This document shows, in pieces, positions 1 through 12,300 of a stretch of DNA of 64,000 nt; position 1 is the stretch's first letter, and every line of letters starts with the position of its first letter. The stretch comes from Euwallacea fornicatus (lineage: Eukaryota; Arthropoda; Insecta; Coleoptera; Curculionidae). The translations under genes and the position numbers were made by a program. The DNA is taken from assembly GCF_040115645.1 (NCBI RefSeq), contig NC_089541.1, forward strand, positions 7,750,001-7,814,000, read 5' to 3'. The notes under the pieces were generated by a model. That model was not told the origin of the DNA. It saw only the letters and a program-made list of their open reading frames with translations, and ran no database searches.

Positions 1-2220
1 AAAGTCGGGAAAAAGATACGATGAAACCATCATCGATAGAGCACCGATTTTTCCTATACTTTAGTGTTGTTACTTTTTTTGATCAACGAAAAACGAACCG
101 GGGTTTTAGTCCAAGCTCTTAGTGAGAGGTCAGTGCTATTCTCAGTTAGTTTCAATTTTAGATAGCCTGCAGTTCCACCGTTCCGAAGCCCCAAATTTAT
201 ACATAAAACTTTATTTACAAAAAAAAAATTGTATAATAGAAGACAAATTGATAGATTACATTAATTTGAAATTCTATTCATATTTACTGTCTACGCGCTA
301 TGCAAATCACACAAAACTATATTTAGATGCAAATAATACCCGTACACAATGAATGAAAACCTTGTTCTCTAATACGATAAATAAACATGGAATGGCATTA
401 ATGGAACTACTATGAATTTTCATGTTACGTAATATAATTACTTTCTTCTAACCTTATACCAAAATAGACCTGCGATATATAATTTGTACTGCTAGTAATT
501 TCAATTATGAGCAGAAATTGAAATATAATACGCCTAATAATTCAGGCTGCTTGCACATACGGCAATTTATATTGTTGGAATGGCCCCAGTTTACTTATTG
601 CTACCATTAGGTTCAAGTTTGAAGTTTGTGCTACATCAGCACTGAATGGGCTTTATGCCATGTTCACATTTGCAGAGTTATCGAACTCATGTTTGAAATT
701 AGATTGCTTATGTACCTATTAAATTAATAGAAAGCTTTGTGCTTTGGCGTGTATTAATGGAGATTAGAGAGCAGCAGTGTGTAAAGCCCTCATATAGCTT
801 ATTAAAAAATGGCGTCATAACATATGTTGAGTGCACCACATACACATTTGTGGAATGAATCTAAACATGAAAAGACAACATCATCAGTAATATGAGCCAA
901 AAACCGCAATGTGCTGCAAATAAATTGTGATGGAAATTTTTGAATGGAGGCGAGCGTAAACAGACCGCAGCGCTTGAAAATGATTCAGGAAGTATTTAGT
1001 AATCTTTCCTACAGAACTGTAATCTTGGAGAAATGTCCATATATGAAGGTTTTATGTTCTCACATTCGGGTGACATTTCGATGAAAAAGACATATTTTAC
1101 ACCTGATGTTATAATGTACTGCCCAGTTTAACACACTTATTAATGGATTCCATTAGGCGTGCACAACCAATTGTGTGCGCTGTCAGATATTGAAGTTTAA
1201 TTTATCTCATGTTCCGTCAGTTACCGGCTAAAACGATTACAAAACTAAATTTCACTCAAGTTAGAATTGGTAGATTACTGGTATTCACGATCCGAAATGT
1301 GTGTTCACTCGGTAATAGTTAATTGATCACGGATCCTATGTTAATCGAGAGTAATCCCTTCAGCCCCAATTTGCATTTATATACACGAAAATCCTTTATT
1401 TTTGCTATTAATTCGTATCGATTAGGAGATTGACATATTTTATTCACACTGCCGAGGGATAGAAACAACTAAAATAATTAATTATAAAAGGTATCCACGT
1501 TTTCTATAAGGGTTAGTGCGAAACCGCAGTAACTACAGAGCCTCTTTCTTGTGAGACGTAAGTTTCTACATTTCATAGTTAGATTGGTCGGCACTATTCG
1601 AGAAAACCTTATCTATAGCGATGATTTATATGAATTTTTGTAAGGGCTTAGGGTGGACAACTCAATTATGTAAAGTGATGAAGGTTGGGAATTTTAAAAC
1701 AAACATCCTCTACCTAGCACTTGCTCCTAGTACGGCCGATTTCGGATTTAAGAGATTTAAGGTAAAATCAAAAATGTAAAATAGTAGAAGTAAAAAAACC
1801 ATGCAAGCACTCCACAATAGGGGCAAAAAGGCAAATTTTCATTCTCAATTTAGAGCACAGATTTATCGCAGATTTTTTCGACCTTTGGACATATTAAAAA
1901 TGGCATGGTTTCGGATATACGAAATGTGTGCCCATAACTGTTCCAAATTGTGATTTCCTTCCGCAATGTACCCGTACATATCCTAAATGCGATAAACGGT
2001 TACAGAATAGAATCATTTTTGATTTGGGTACTAATTGGACACGAAAAATAACACTTTTATGCACCAAGGCGTTGTACTACTACAATGCTAAATCGATGAG
2101 ACGAGTCGTGTAACGATTACATAATTTTATTTATTTTTCTAATTACATCAAAGAGGAGCTTTTGTAAAGTTGTAATGTAATATAAATCATTGAATTGGAC
2201 GTTTAATAGCTTAAAATATA
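1..2220. other. Non-coding, nothing recognised
   Basis: AT-rich sequence with only short chance reading frames, none with a recognisable domain, codon pattern or splice partners. I see no RNA gene, tandem array or transposon end here. Confidence 0.5.
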
Positions 2221-3397
2221 CCGAGTAATACAAGGAGAGGGCCCGCGCTTATACCTTTTTTGTATTTAAACTTAGAAAGTTGAAATTTGGAGAGAAGTTA
2301 CATGAGAATAGAGTCGATTGCTTGACATTAATAACGTTTATTTAGCACTTTCGGTTTTACCAAAAATGACTTCAACTTTTGATTTTTAAATGTAATGTTC
2401 TATAAATTTTTACTTTTTTAGATTCTAGAGGCCACTTTTACTCTAAAAATACATCATTTTAAAATATATATATTTTTTGCGGTTTCTTCATGTCGAGCTA
2501 CTCAATGATTTATGATTCGATTTCTTTATCTCCACTGAGAAGAAAGTTTTCTTCTTCATTAGCATTTCTCGTTATCATTTTGTTGACACATTTTTTTAAA
2601 ACAGTAACGACCTGGATGATTTCTAAGTAGAAATTTTTCCACATAAAGTCGCAGGGCATCGGAACGCTGTCGACGACATTCTCCAAATACTATTATCATA
2701 TCAGTTGTTTTAATTTTGGTATAACTTTGCATTTTTTTATTATTTAATTCGGTTGCTTTTTCATGACCGTACACAATTTCTACGAGTAAAAATATATATT
2801 TTTTTGTCATTTCGAAGACGCCCGTGACGTATTTCATGGCGAATATATTATTTCCTAAATTTAAATGTTTTAATGCATTAACGGTTCATTTCGAAATGAA
2901 CATACGTTATTTTTAGTATCAAAAAAATCAGGAGAAAATAGTCTTTTAGAAAATCGCATATAAGCCATCATGTGTCTTTCGAAAAACGAAAGATAAATGG
3001 AAAAAACTGTTTTTCGATATTTAAATTACATATAAAAGAAAAAGTACTTAATAAAATGACGACTTAGAATTTTTCCCCATAAATCTGACCTAAAATTGTA
3101 CCTACTACGCATGCCTCAGTGGCGTAGATCGAGATGAAAAAACCGCAAATATATATTTCTTCAATAACATATTTTTAGATTAAAAATGACCTCTACATTC
3201 CAAAAAGTAAAAATTTATAGGGAATTACATTTATAATTCGAAAGTTGAAGTTATTTTCGGTTAAACCGGAAGTGCTAGATAAACGTCATTAATGTCAATC
3301 ATTCAGCTCTATTCTCATACAACTTCCTTCAAAATTTCAACTTTCTAAGTTCAAAAACAAAAAGTTATAAAGGCGAGCCATCTTCCTGAATCATCCG
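2221..3397. mobile_element. Long-arm inverted-repeat element with a transposase helix-turn-helix remnant
   Basis: The left arm (about 2221-2500) and the right arm (about 3125-3397) are inverted copies of each other for some 260-280 bp with scattered mismatches. Matching blocks include the stretch around CTTAGAAAGTTGAAAT, the run TGACATTAATAACG/TGACATTAATGACG, and the inner block ending near TTTGCGGTTT. The tips read CCGAGTAAT on the left and, read outward-in, CGGATGATT on the right, with TA-rich flanks. Exact ends are uncertain by a few bases. Between the arms the minus strand encodes a short peptide resembling a mariner-type N-terminal domain (separate entry). No catalytic domain remains, so this is a non-autonomous deletion derivative. 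Confidence 0.7.
2559..2837 (-). pseudogene. Remnant of transposase N-terminal helix-turn-helix (HTH_48/DUF4817-like)
   Basis: A 92-codon minus-strand frame contains the segment MIIVFGECRRQRSDALRLY followed by VEKF and RNHPGR. This matches the general pattern (hydrophobic, YGE, then A..LY...FP.R..P) of the first helix-turn-helix domain of mariner-like transposases and the DUF4817 family. It ends at a stop soon after and no DDE domain follows within the element. The upstream part of the frame is Lys-rich and not recognised. The family match comes from pattern memory only; I am moderately sure of a transposase origin. Confidence 0.5.
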
Positions 3398-4321
3398 ATA
3401 TACTAAAAATTGCAAAATTGGTATCATAATTCTGTTACTAATGGATATCTATTAGTCACATTCGTTGAGAATTTGTCTAAAAAAAAATATACATTAGTCG
3501 GAGTAAAAGGTTTTTGTTATGCTTCATCTAGCTACGGGCTTGAGCTGCGCTATGAGCCTCAACCTCTACGTTCAATACAAAAAAGACCTACTTTTACTTC
3601 TAGTAGCAAAATCCGTTATATCTATTCAATGATATAATAAGTATTAAGAGGATAGCAAAAATAAATAAATTTACCCGGTTATTTGTACCAGAGTGCATTA
3701 ACCAATTTGTCGAGTTAGCCATCGAGTGGAAATAAACGATACAATTGAGTGTGTCGGACAGGTCGATACCGGTAATACAGTAAATAACGACGTGACCAGA
3801 ACACAATCTCTGCGAAAGTCGTAAGGGAAAACGTTCTCTTAGCTGCCCGGAAACGTAGGTTTCATTTATTTAGTTGTACTAAATGGAAGATGAAGTCTTG
3901 TGAAAAATATAAATGGAATAATAATTTTATAAATTTGATGTCTGATGAAAAACTGATGATGTCTAGAAAGTACAGCCTTGTTGAAAGGGCAGTATATCAA
4001 GATTGATTAAATAAATTTTTTTTCAACATTTAGGCACGACAAAGCACATAAGAAAATTCTTTTCAATGCTAATAAGAATCTATTCGTATTAGGGAAAAGT
4101 TTCTGCGATCTCATAGAAACAAAAAGAATGTATAAAATATTTGAGACTGAAAAAGCGAACATAAACATCATAACGATTGAGCTTGAAAGGAAACTCTGTT
4201 CAATTTAAACCACGTCTGTACATTTCACAATAACATACGACATAGTCGATGTAGAAAGACAGTCGTTAGCAGGTAGGAAAATCCGCTTTTAACACATTTA
4301 TGATATAGGTAATAAATACTA

Positions 4322-4322
<1 letters not shown>
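3398..4322. other. Non-coding, nothing recognised
   Basis: AT-rich spacer between two inverted-repeat elements. The reading frames here are short and show no domain. Confidence 0.45.

Positions 4323-4355
<33 letters not shown>
4323..4355. repeat. (AT)n microsatellite
   Basis: About 32 bp of alternating A and T. Its last TA is the left target-site duplication of the DD41D element that follows, so the transposon landed in a TA-rich run. Confidence 0.9.
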
Positions 4356-4358
<3 letters not shown>

Positions 4359-6338
4359 GGTGTTTCAGAATTATGGTGACAAATCGATAGAGGTAACTGA
4401 TTATCGAAAAATAAATATACAATAGTTTACTTAATAAAAGATTGTCTTAAGACCCGTCATTTCTGAGATACAGGATATTAAAATTCTACTTTTTTCTTCT
4501 TTTTTTTAGTTTATTTTGAAACTACTGGAACCATTGAAACGAAAATTGGTGTATCTTTGTTTCGTAATCCGATAAATTTGATGTGCATAATTAAAATTTA
4601 GTACATAATAGGGGGCGCTAGTTATACGTGTATCATTACATATTTTCATCCAAAACTTTTTTAAATTAAAATTTATCGGTTAAAGAGTTCAAGAATATTA
4701 AAGAATTGTCAATTCTGCATAAAAAGTTACTCTCAATAAAATACTCTAAAGTGAACGGTTGTCCAGAAAAATGACAATTATTGTCATATCGACTTCAAAC
4801 TCAATGTAACGCAAGAGAAGCCGAAAGAATTTACGAAGAAACATTTCCTACTTGACGACATCCTAGTAGGGCAAAATTTGCAACAATTGTTAGACGCTTG
4901 CGTGAAAGTGGTACATTGTTGCTTAATAGGTAGGATGCTGGTGCACCAAGAAGAGTTCGTTCTGGACAAGTAGAAGGGGTCATCCTCCAAAGAATTGAAA
5001 ATCAACCATCCACGAGTACTCGGGCAATTGCTAATGAATTGGGAGTTTCAAACTCGACAGTTTGGAGAACTTTGAACGAACAACTCTTACATCCATATCA
5101 CCCACAAAGAGTGCATGCACTGGTCCCTTATGATTACCCGAAGCGAATTAGTTTTTGCCATTGGCACATTCGGCGCATTGCAAGAAATCAGAATTTTGTC
5201 AAATTGATACTATTTAGTGATGAAGCGCAATTTACTAGGGACGGATATTTCAACATCCACAATAGCCACGTTTGGAACGAAGAAAATCATCATTTGACGC
5301 ACATTGAAAACCACCAACACCGCTTTTCAGTCAATATTTGGACTGGAATAATAGGTAACCATTTACTACGTTCTATTGTACTACCACATCATTTAAATTT
5401 AAACAGATATTTGCAAATTTTATGTGATAATTTACCAGAGCTTTTGGTGGATATGCCACTAGTGGTACGTAGCAAAATGTGGTATCAGCATGATGGTGCT
5501 CCAGTTCATTCTTGTAGAGCAGTAAGAGATCATCTTAATGAGGTTTATGGAAGACGCTGGATAGGTAGGTTTGGTCCAGTGACATGGCCTCCTCGTTCCC
5601 CCGTTCTGACCCCCTTGGATTGTTTTCTTTGGGATCATGTGAAGGGTTTAGTGTACACGAAACCAGTAATAAATGTTCAAGAATTAAGTGAAAGAATTTT
5701 CAATGCTTTTGATGTGATTCGAAATACCCCAGGAATTTTCCAAAGGATAGAACAAAACTTTTTACGACGGTGCAATTTATGTGTTGACCAACGCGGTCAT
5801 CACTTTGAACATTTATTGTAATATTAGTGTTTATTTCATTGTAATCAGATAGTATTGAAAGCAATGATAGAAAAACCTCAGACTTTTTTTTTAAAGCGTT
5901 TAAAGTCGATATGATAATAATAGTCATGTTTCTGGGCTACCGTTCACTTTAGAGTATTTTACTAAGAGTAATTTTTTTATGCAGAATTGGCAGTTCTTTA
6001 ATATTCTTGAACTCTTTTACCGATAAATTTAAATTTCAAAAAGTTTTGGATGAAAATATGTAATAATACGCGTGACTAGCGCCCTCTACCATGTACAAAA
6101 TTTTAATTATTCCCATCAAATTTATCGGATTACGAAACAAAGGCACACCAATTTTCTTTTCAATAATCCCAGTAGTTTGAATATAAACTAAAAAAAAAAG
6201 AACAAAAAAGTAGAATTTTAATACCCTGTATCTCAGAAATGACGGGTCTTAAGACAATATTTTGTTAAGTAAATTATATTTGTTTTTCGATAATCTGTTA
6301 CCTCTATCGATTTGTCACCATAATTCTGAAACGTCCTG
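4356..6338 (+). mobile_element. Tc1/mariner transposon, DD41D (rosa-type), with arms of about 440 bp
   Basis: The element begins CAGGGTGTTTCAGAATTATG after TA and ends with the inverted counterpart, with CAGGACGTTTCAG as the inward-read right tip, before TA at 6339-6340. The terminal inverted repeats are very long: left about 4356-4800, right about 5899-6338. They match almost continuously, including the internal tract CTCTAAAGTGAACGGT, with a modest number of mismatches. The transposase lies between the arms. The total of 1983 bp, TA duplications and a DDE transposase with 41 residues between the second and third catalytic Asp place it in the DD41D group of Tc1/mariner. Two in-frame stops in the N-terminal part indicate an inactive copy. 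Confidence 0.9.
4805..5821 (+). pseudogene. DD41D mariner-like transposase, inactivated by two stops
   Basis: The open part (5039-5821, 260 codons) shows all three catalytic motifs. They are LFSDEAQF with the first Asp, QHDGAPVH with the second Asp, and SPVLTPLDCFLWD with the third Asp 41 residues after the second. Upstream in the same frame, helix-turn-helix sequence continues (NAREAERIYEETFP, then RRLRESGTLLLNR, then RAIANELGVSNSTVWRTL), but it is broken by TGA at 4853 and TAG at 4931. The protein would bind the element's inverted repeats and catalyse cut-and-paste transposition. With the N-terminal DNA-binding part interrupted, this copy is very probably dead. I could not fix the ancestral start; recognisable coding begins near 4805, just inside the left arm. 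Confidence 0.88.
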
Positions 6339-6340
6339 TA

Positions 6341-9300
6341 TATAGAAAGTGTTAGTTAAGTATGCAGACAAAAACGTTAAGGTGTGAATGTTTATAGAAC
6401 TTTAAGATAAAAAAATCATGTTAATATCGATTCACTTCAGGTATTTCTCTCCATCAAGACACGTCATATACACTTATCAATTTCTTCTTTTGATTACGAC
6501 CCATATAAAATAATACCGACCAAATCTGTTTTCAATGTACACACGATTCTCCGGAAATTCATACGAATTTCCGAAGTATCCCACCGAAACATCCCTCAAA
6601 AGCTCTCAAATTGAATATTTATAAATGTATCAGTTAGAGTTACTAACCTGGCAATGTGTGCAATAATAGAGCATAAATATCGTTCACATTGCGTTTCGGT
6701 TTTGATATTAAATCAATCTGTTCCCAAATTTAAGCTGTTTAGTAATACAAACACTGAATTTGGAAACGGATATTACGCGATACCTCTATGTGTTCTAAAT
6801 TGGATAGGACAAAATAAGGAGGAATCATTAAATTCAAATTCATATTTAGTTTGATCATCGAAGCTTGAAATGGCAGATAGTCGCAAAATTATGAAAATTA
6901 GTTAGGACTATTAAGTATTTTAAAAATTTTAATTTAAATGGAGAACTTTTATATCAGAGAGGTCCATTTGTGACTGCACTGGATTTGCTGTGATAAATTT
7001 AATAAACAAATAAAAATGTCTGAAATATGAGAAAATTATTGATTTCATCACATTAAACATACATATTTATTTCATTACTTCATGATATTAAACTGGAAAA
7101 TTGATTTGAAATTTGAGCGTCCGCACACAAATGTATACAGTATTGTGTTTATGAATCTGATTTGGAATAATATGATTGCAAATAGTTCCCAGAATATTAA
7201 TGATTCGTTAACGCTTTGAAATAATTACTGTAATTATTACTGCTATTGTCAATCTGTTATATTTCGCGTGGTTCTCCCGTAGAACCAGGAGCAAACATCA
7301 CGCCATGATGACGACAAAGACAATAATAGTTGCAATTCTCCATTTAATGGTACTTTTACATAATTGAACCAAATTGCCTCTTATTACGAACCTCTCACTT
7401 TTTCGAAACAAATGTCCCCCTCAAGAGAAAACATGACAAATATTTAATCATTAACTCGACAGGCCAGATCAGTCTTGAAGTTTAATAAAACTCTAGCTAA
7501 GAATAAATGGCCGCAGTAAATAACTGCAAAAGACCGAATAAGATGTTTGTATTTTAAATTTGTAGGGAACGAGTTGGACAATTGCCCCCGAGGAAAGACT
7601 GGCCAAGAATGAGTAAGGGACGTAACTGACTGGAAATACAAAGGGTAATTTTAAATGTAAATCGGGCTGGCATTACGTATGTATATTGTAGGTTATTTGC
7701 TAGTTTTTTAAATTTTATTAAAAACAGTTTGCAAGCTTTACAAAATTATAAAAAACAGAAATATAATTAAAGAATAAAAAACAGGATTTTGTGCATAAAC
7801 TAGAATCAATGCCCTGTAATATATATGAAAAACTCTTTGAGGTTAACTTAGATTATTTCCATATCACCTGAAAAATAAGCTTTTTTTAGTTTAAAAGAGA
7901 AGATCTCGATATTTCGCTGTAGCGATTTATTCTGAATCGAAATTTTTGATTACCCTCTCACAAAGTAACTTGCATAAATGGTGTTTAACAAAATTTCACA
8001 AAAAATTTAAATGGAAAATATGAAGGGATATTCAAATTTTTACATTCTGTTTTGTTTATTGGAAAATTCTGCACAACTGGGCTAACAATATGAATGCAAA
8101 CAATGTATTTTTTATAATTCGTCCCTTGCGTTCAAAACTAGACTGAATTGGGATTTGTTAAAATAGGAATTCCACATACATTTGGTTTCAAAACATGAGT
8201 AAAAAAGGCAAAAATGGTGTTCGTGTTTATCATAATTGATTGCAACTAAAAATGCTAACGAACGGAAAGGTGTTCAAACAAATCACTCGAAACTAATTTA
8301 GATACTCAATAGTACGATTTAACAAATTATTAGTAAAATGGTGAGAAAATTGTATAAATTGATGAAAAAAGACTGTCATGAGTCCAAGAAATTCCCAACT
8401 TGCCGGAGAAAGTTTTCTATTTTGTTCACTCAGCTTTCAAAAAAGAATTATCGCTAATTTTCCAATAGAAACAATTTCGATTCAGATCGAACATTTCCAA
8501 TTCGCAATTTGCTATCAGCTTACTTGATTTGTGTGGTTTCGTCGATTCCAGTTCGAACTCGCAGTGCGTAACTCGATATCGAATACCACGGCAATAGAAG
8601 AGGTGCCGATTTTTTAGATTTTATTACTTTTAAAGTTCGGCATTTTATGTCGTTAGTGCTGCTAACTAGGTTAGCCCAGGATTCATTAAAAAAAATTTCA
8701 GTCTTGTTTATTTTAAAAATAATTGCTTAATAACACGGTTTCTTGCCTCATGAGTGGCCTTATTGCAGGAAACTTCCCTACGAACCGATCTGCTCAAACC
8801 TATGTTCCACGCTATCTCTTTAATTTAGGGTAGAAGATTTGATACTTCGAATTCAAATGGATTGCTAACATCTTATCGTCCCTGAGCTCCCTTCGGCGAA
8901 CGATTAATTTGGAAATTTCCTGAAACCTTTGCAAACTATTGCCAACACTATTGCACACAAATACAAATCGAAAGATTAAACTTTTAATTAGAAACTATTA
9001 AAGATAAATACAAATAGCCGTAGGAGAAATCTGAGTAAATTATAGTATATTACGACTTTATATCTCATTTCAGCTGTGTTTAACTAAGTCGAACACCCCA
9101 AACACCGGTTTTGATTCTATTAGATCTCATCAGTTCGGTTCAGTTCGAGTTAATCAATTGGTAATGTCAACGGCAAGTACGTTAAACTTACAGAAAAATA
9201 ACCTATTAGCGCCACCTACAGTATCATTTTTTTTCAATCTCGACCAAATCTAAACACAAAGATTTGGGATGAAACTTGGAAAATGTTAATTTAGCACCAC

Positions 9301-12300
9301 GAAGAAATTAAGTTAATAAATCAGTTGAGTCAAAACAACCTGCAAAATGTTTTAAAAATGCAATGATCTTCGCCAAGTTTGTATCTTTATGCACCCCTCG
9401 TAGGTTGAAAATTGCTATGTTACCTTAAAGTGACATGCAAAATCTGTAAACCTTTAAGTATGAGGAGCGTAAAAAGCCACAAACTTGAAGAAGATAAATG
9501 CATTCTTCAGGATGTTTTAGAGTTTTTTTACTCGTTTGATTTATCTATTTTTGAAAATTTTGGCAAATTAACATTTCCTAAAAATCACAGCGTTATTTCT
9601 GGTAGAACAAAAGCCAATACGGGGTCAAAATATTAACAAGTCAAGCCCTATGTTGTGCGCTGAAAAGACTTTATTTACTTTAAAGATTTACATTTTAATT
9701 TCATATCAATATTGGCTTTACAAGACTCTGATTTGGGCTATCTCATCTTTGCACAAATGCTGTTAGGAATTTATATCTTGCCTTGCAAAAAAGGCCACTC
9801 TCTCAAAAACTCTCTCTTGTCGAAATGGTTATTTAATCCTCTTAAAACCACTTCTTTTTTCCCTCATGAAGGAAAAACACGGAATTCTTAGCACGTCCTG
9901 GTCACCAAAAACTCACCTGAAATATTTGTCTGGAAGAGCTTTCAATGCGCTTTAAAGATTATATCTTAAATAAACCCATCGAGCCACTCCACTCAGGAAT
10001 TTTCGATATCCTTCGGATAATTTAGGCATGTGTAAACAGAAACTCTACAGTAACTTAATGGTCCACCGTGAAATCTTCGGGGAATGTGAAGAAATCCATC
10101 AGACCCCTGTGACCGGGAATTTTAAAAAAAGTACTGACACATGAAATTTCTCTAAATAAGATTTTTCGAGAATTCCCAAGTAACTTCGTCCCTTCTTAAT
10201 AGGGATCCGGAGAGTCTTGAGCTTTGATGTAGAGATTAATTTAAGTTAGTTCAGACTAATGCTATCCAAACACAAGAAGTGTCTATTTACTTCGTGACTG
10301 AATTCTCCATTAAGCAATTGAGAGGACTTCAAAATGCTCAGTTCCTGTTTATAAGCCAACATCTTTTTTCCAATTTCGAATAAAAAAAATTCCTTGGAGA
10401 GAATTTCCATAGAGACAAAGACACATTCCTGAAGTAAGATCTCAAATTGCCTTATTCACTAAATGTATTTCAGCAAGACGAAGAGGCTTCTTAATGTATT
10501 TCAAACCCGGACCACCCATTAAACTAGTCGACTTTGCTAAATTCTCAACATTTAATGAAGACGTTTCGGTTAGCTTTGCTTTTATCTGAATTACGGAATT
10601 AAATTTAATGTAGGATAATGAAACTTAAAGTGGATATGACTCGTTCTAGTTCAACATTAATGAATTGTTCTTGTTGGTTTTAGTGCCATCGTCAAGCTTT
10701 CGTTTAGTTTAATTAGGATTTAAATGTTGCAGTGGGACATATTTTGTGAATTGAATATTTTGTCCTCTAATTCGAAACAGCAGCACGAAAAGCTTCCTAA
10801 AGTGGCACTTGCTCTAATGATTTCCTCCATTCTGTTGTCAAGGATCAACTCAGATTCGGCTCTATAGAAATTACCATATATTTCACTATTAAAAGCTTTT
10901 TGTTAGATACTAAATTACCCTCATTCTGAACCAATTGCATCGTCTACATGGCGGGAGGTATAAAGTCACGCTATATCTTGCCGACTCTGTATAAACCCGT
11001 CAACTAAAACAAAAGCCCCTTAACCTCGCACACCGGATATGTATTGTAAATTTACTACCAGAATATGCAAATTCGAAGATACGCAAGCTACCGTCATAAA
11101 TTATCATTGTGTGAGTGTTATGTGCCTGAAGTTTACGCTATGCCATAGTTCAATCAATACAGTTGCTAAACTTGGAATGGATCGGCTCTTCGGGCATTTT
11201 TATACGAAACTTGTCAGTGTTGTTAACTCAAAATATTTCTTCAAAAAACATATAATGGTATTCCCAATATTTTTCCTTATTTCCCAGAAAAATTTAAATA
11301 TCTCATATTTTTGTAGCTTCGTATCGCGCTATAAATCCAAAAAGAAGTTTTATTTGGATACGTCCAATAATGATTACTCCTCGTTACTCCTTAAACTCCC
11401 TGGACAACGCCTTAAGAAGTTTTTGTAACTACTCCAAAGAAGAAATTTAAAACCCCTAAAAAATTATTATTTTTTTGTTTCTTGAGATCTCACTTGTTTG
11501 TGCTCGGAGAAAGAACAATTCCTTGAAATTTTTGTGCTCACTGGTGCACCAAGTCCTGTAGGTCACGCTCGAAATGCAACAAAGGGAACTCGACAGATGA
11601 TACTGGTGTGATATCTTTCTGTCATTGCCGAAGACTGTTTGCATTTAATTGATGAAAATGATGAACCGAACTGAGGAGATCTAAAGGGGTCGAAACCGGT
11701 CTTTTGGGGACTCAATTATACAACTTAATTAAACGCGGAGCCGGAAGCAGGATTAAAATCAAATAGACTTATATCTTAAAAAAAAATTCCTATAACTATT
11801 CTTGAATTCTTATTCATTCGAATTCAGTTTAGGCACTCCCATAGATTTAAATATTTCCTCCTTTTGCAATTGCAAAATTAACTCCTTGAGGTAAATTTGA
11901 CTCAAAGCAAATTGAATTTTTATTTTGCGATTCTGAGGACCAACTGCAGTTTACTCAATTATCGTACGTACCTTGCACAATAAGCAATAAGCTATTTATT
12001 GCCTTAAAGGCAATAACCAACTTATTGTGTATCGCAGTGTCCGCCTATAGACAATAGACACATCTCCAAAATTTAATATTCATTAAGGCCTGATACATCA
12101 ATCAAATTTTTGTGGCATTTTACAATCAAATTCCGGCCCTTATCCCAGCTCTCAAATTTCCAATTTCCAATATATTCGATAAGTTTGGAAATCAAAAACC
12201 GAATGGTTTGTTAAGCAGCTACAACTTTCGATCGACGCATTATCTCAACTTTCATGGAACACAGTAATATGGGGAATTTCAGGTTTTCCCATAGTTTTAA

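Noticed and set aside
11039..11428. 129-codon plus-strand frame
   Set aside because: It has no domain, AT-driven composition and no splice partners; a chance frame is more likely.
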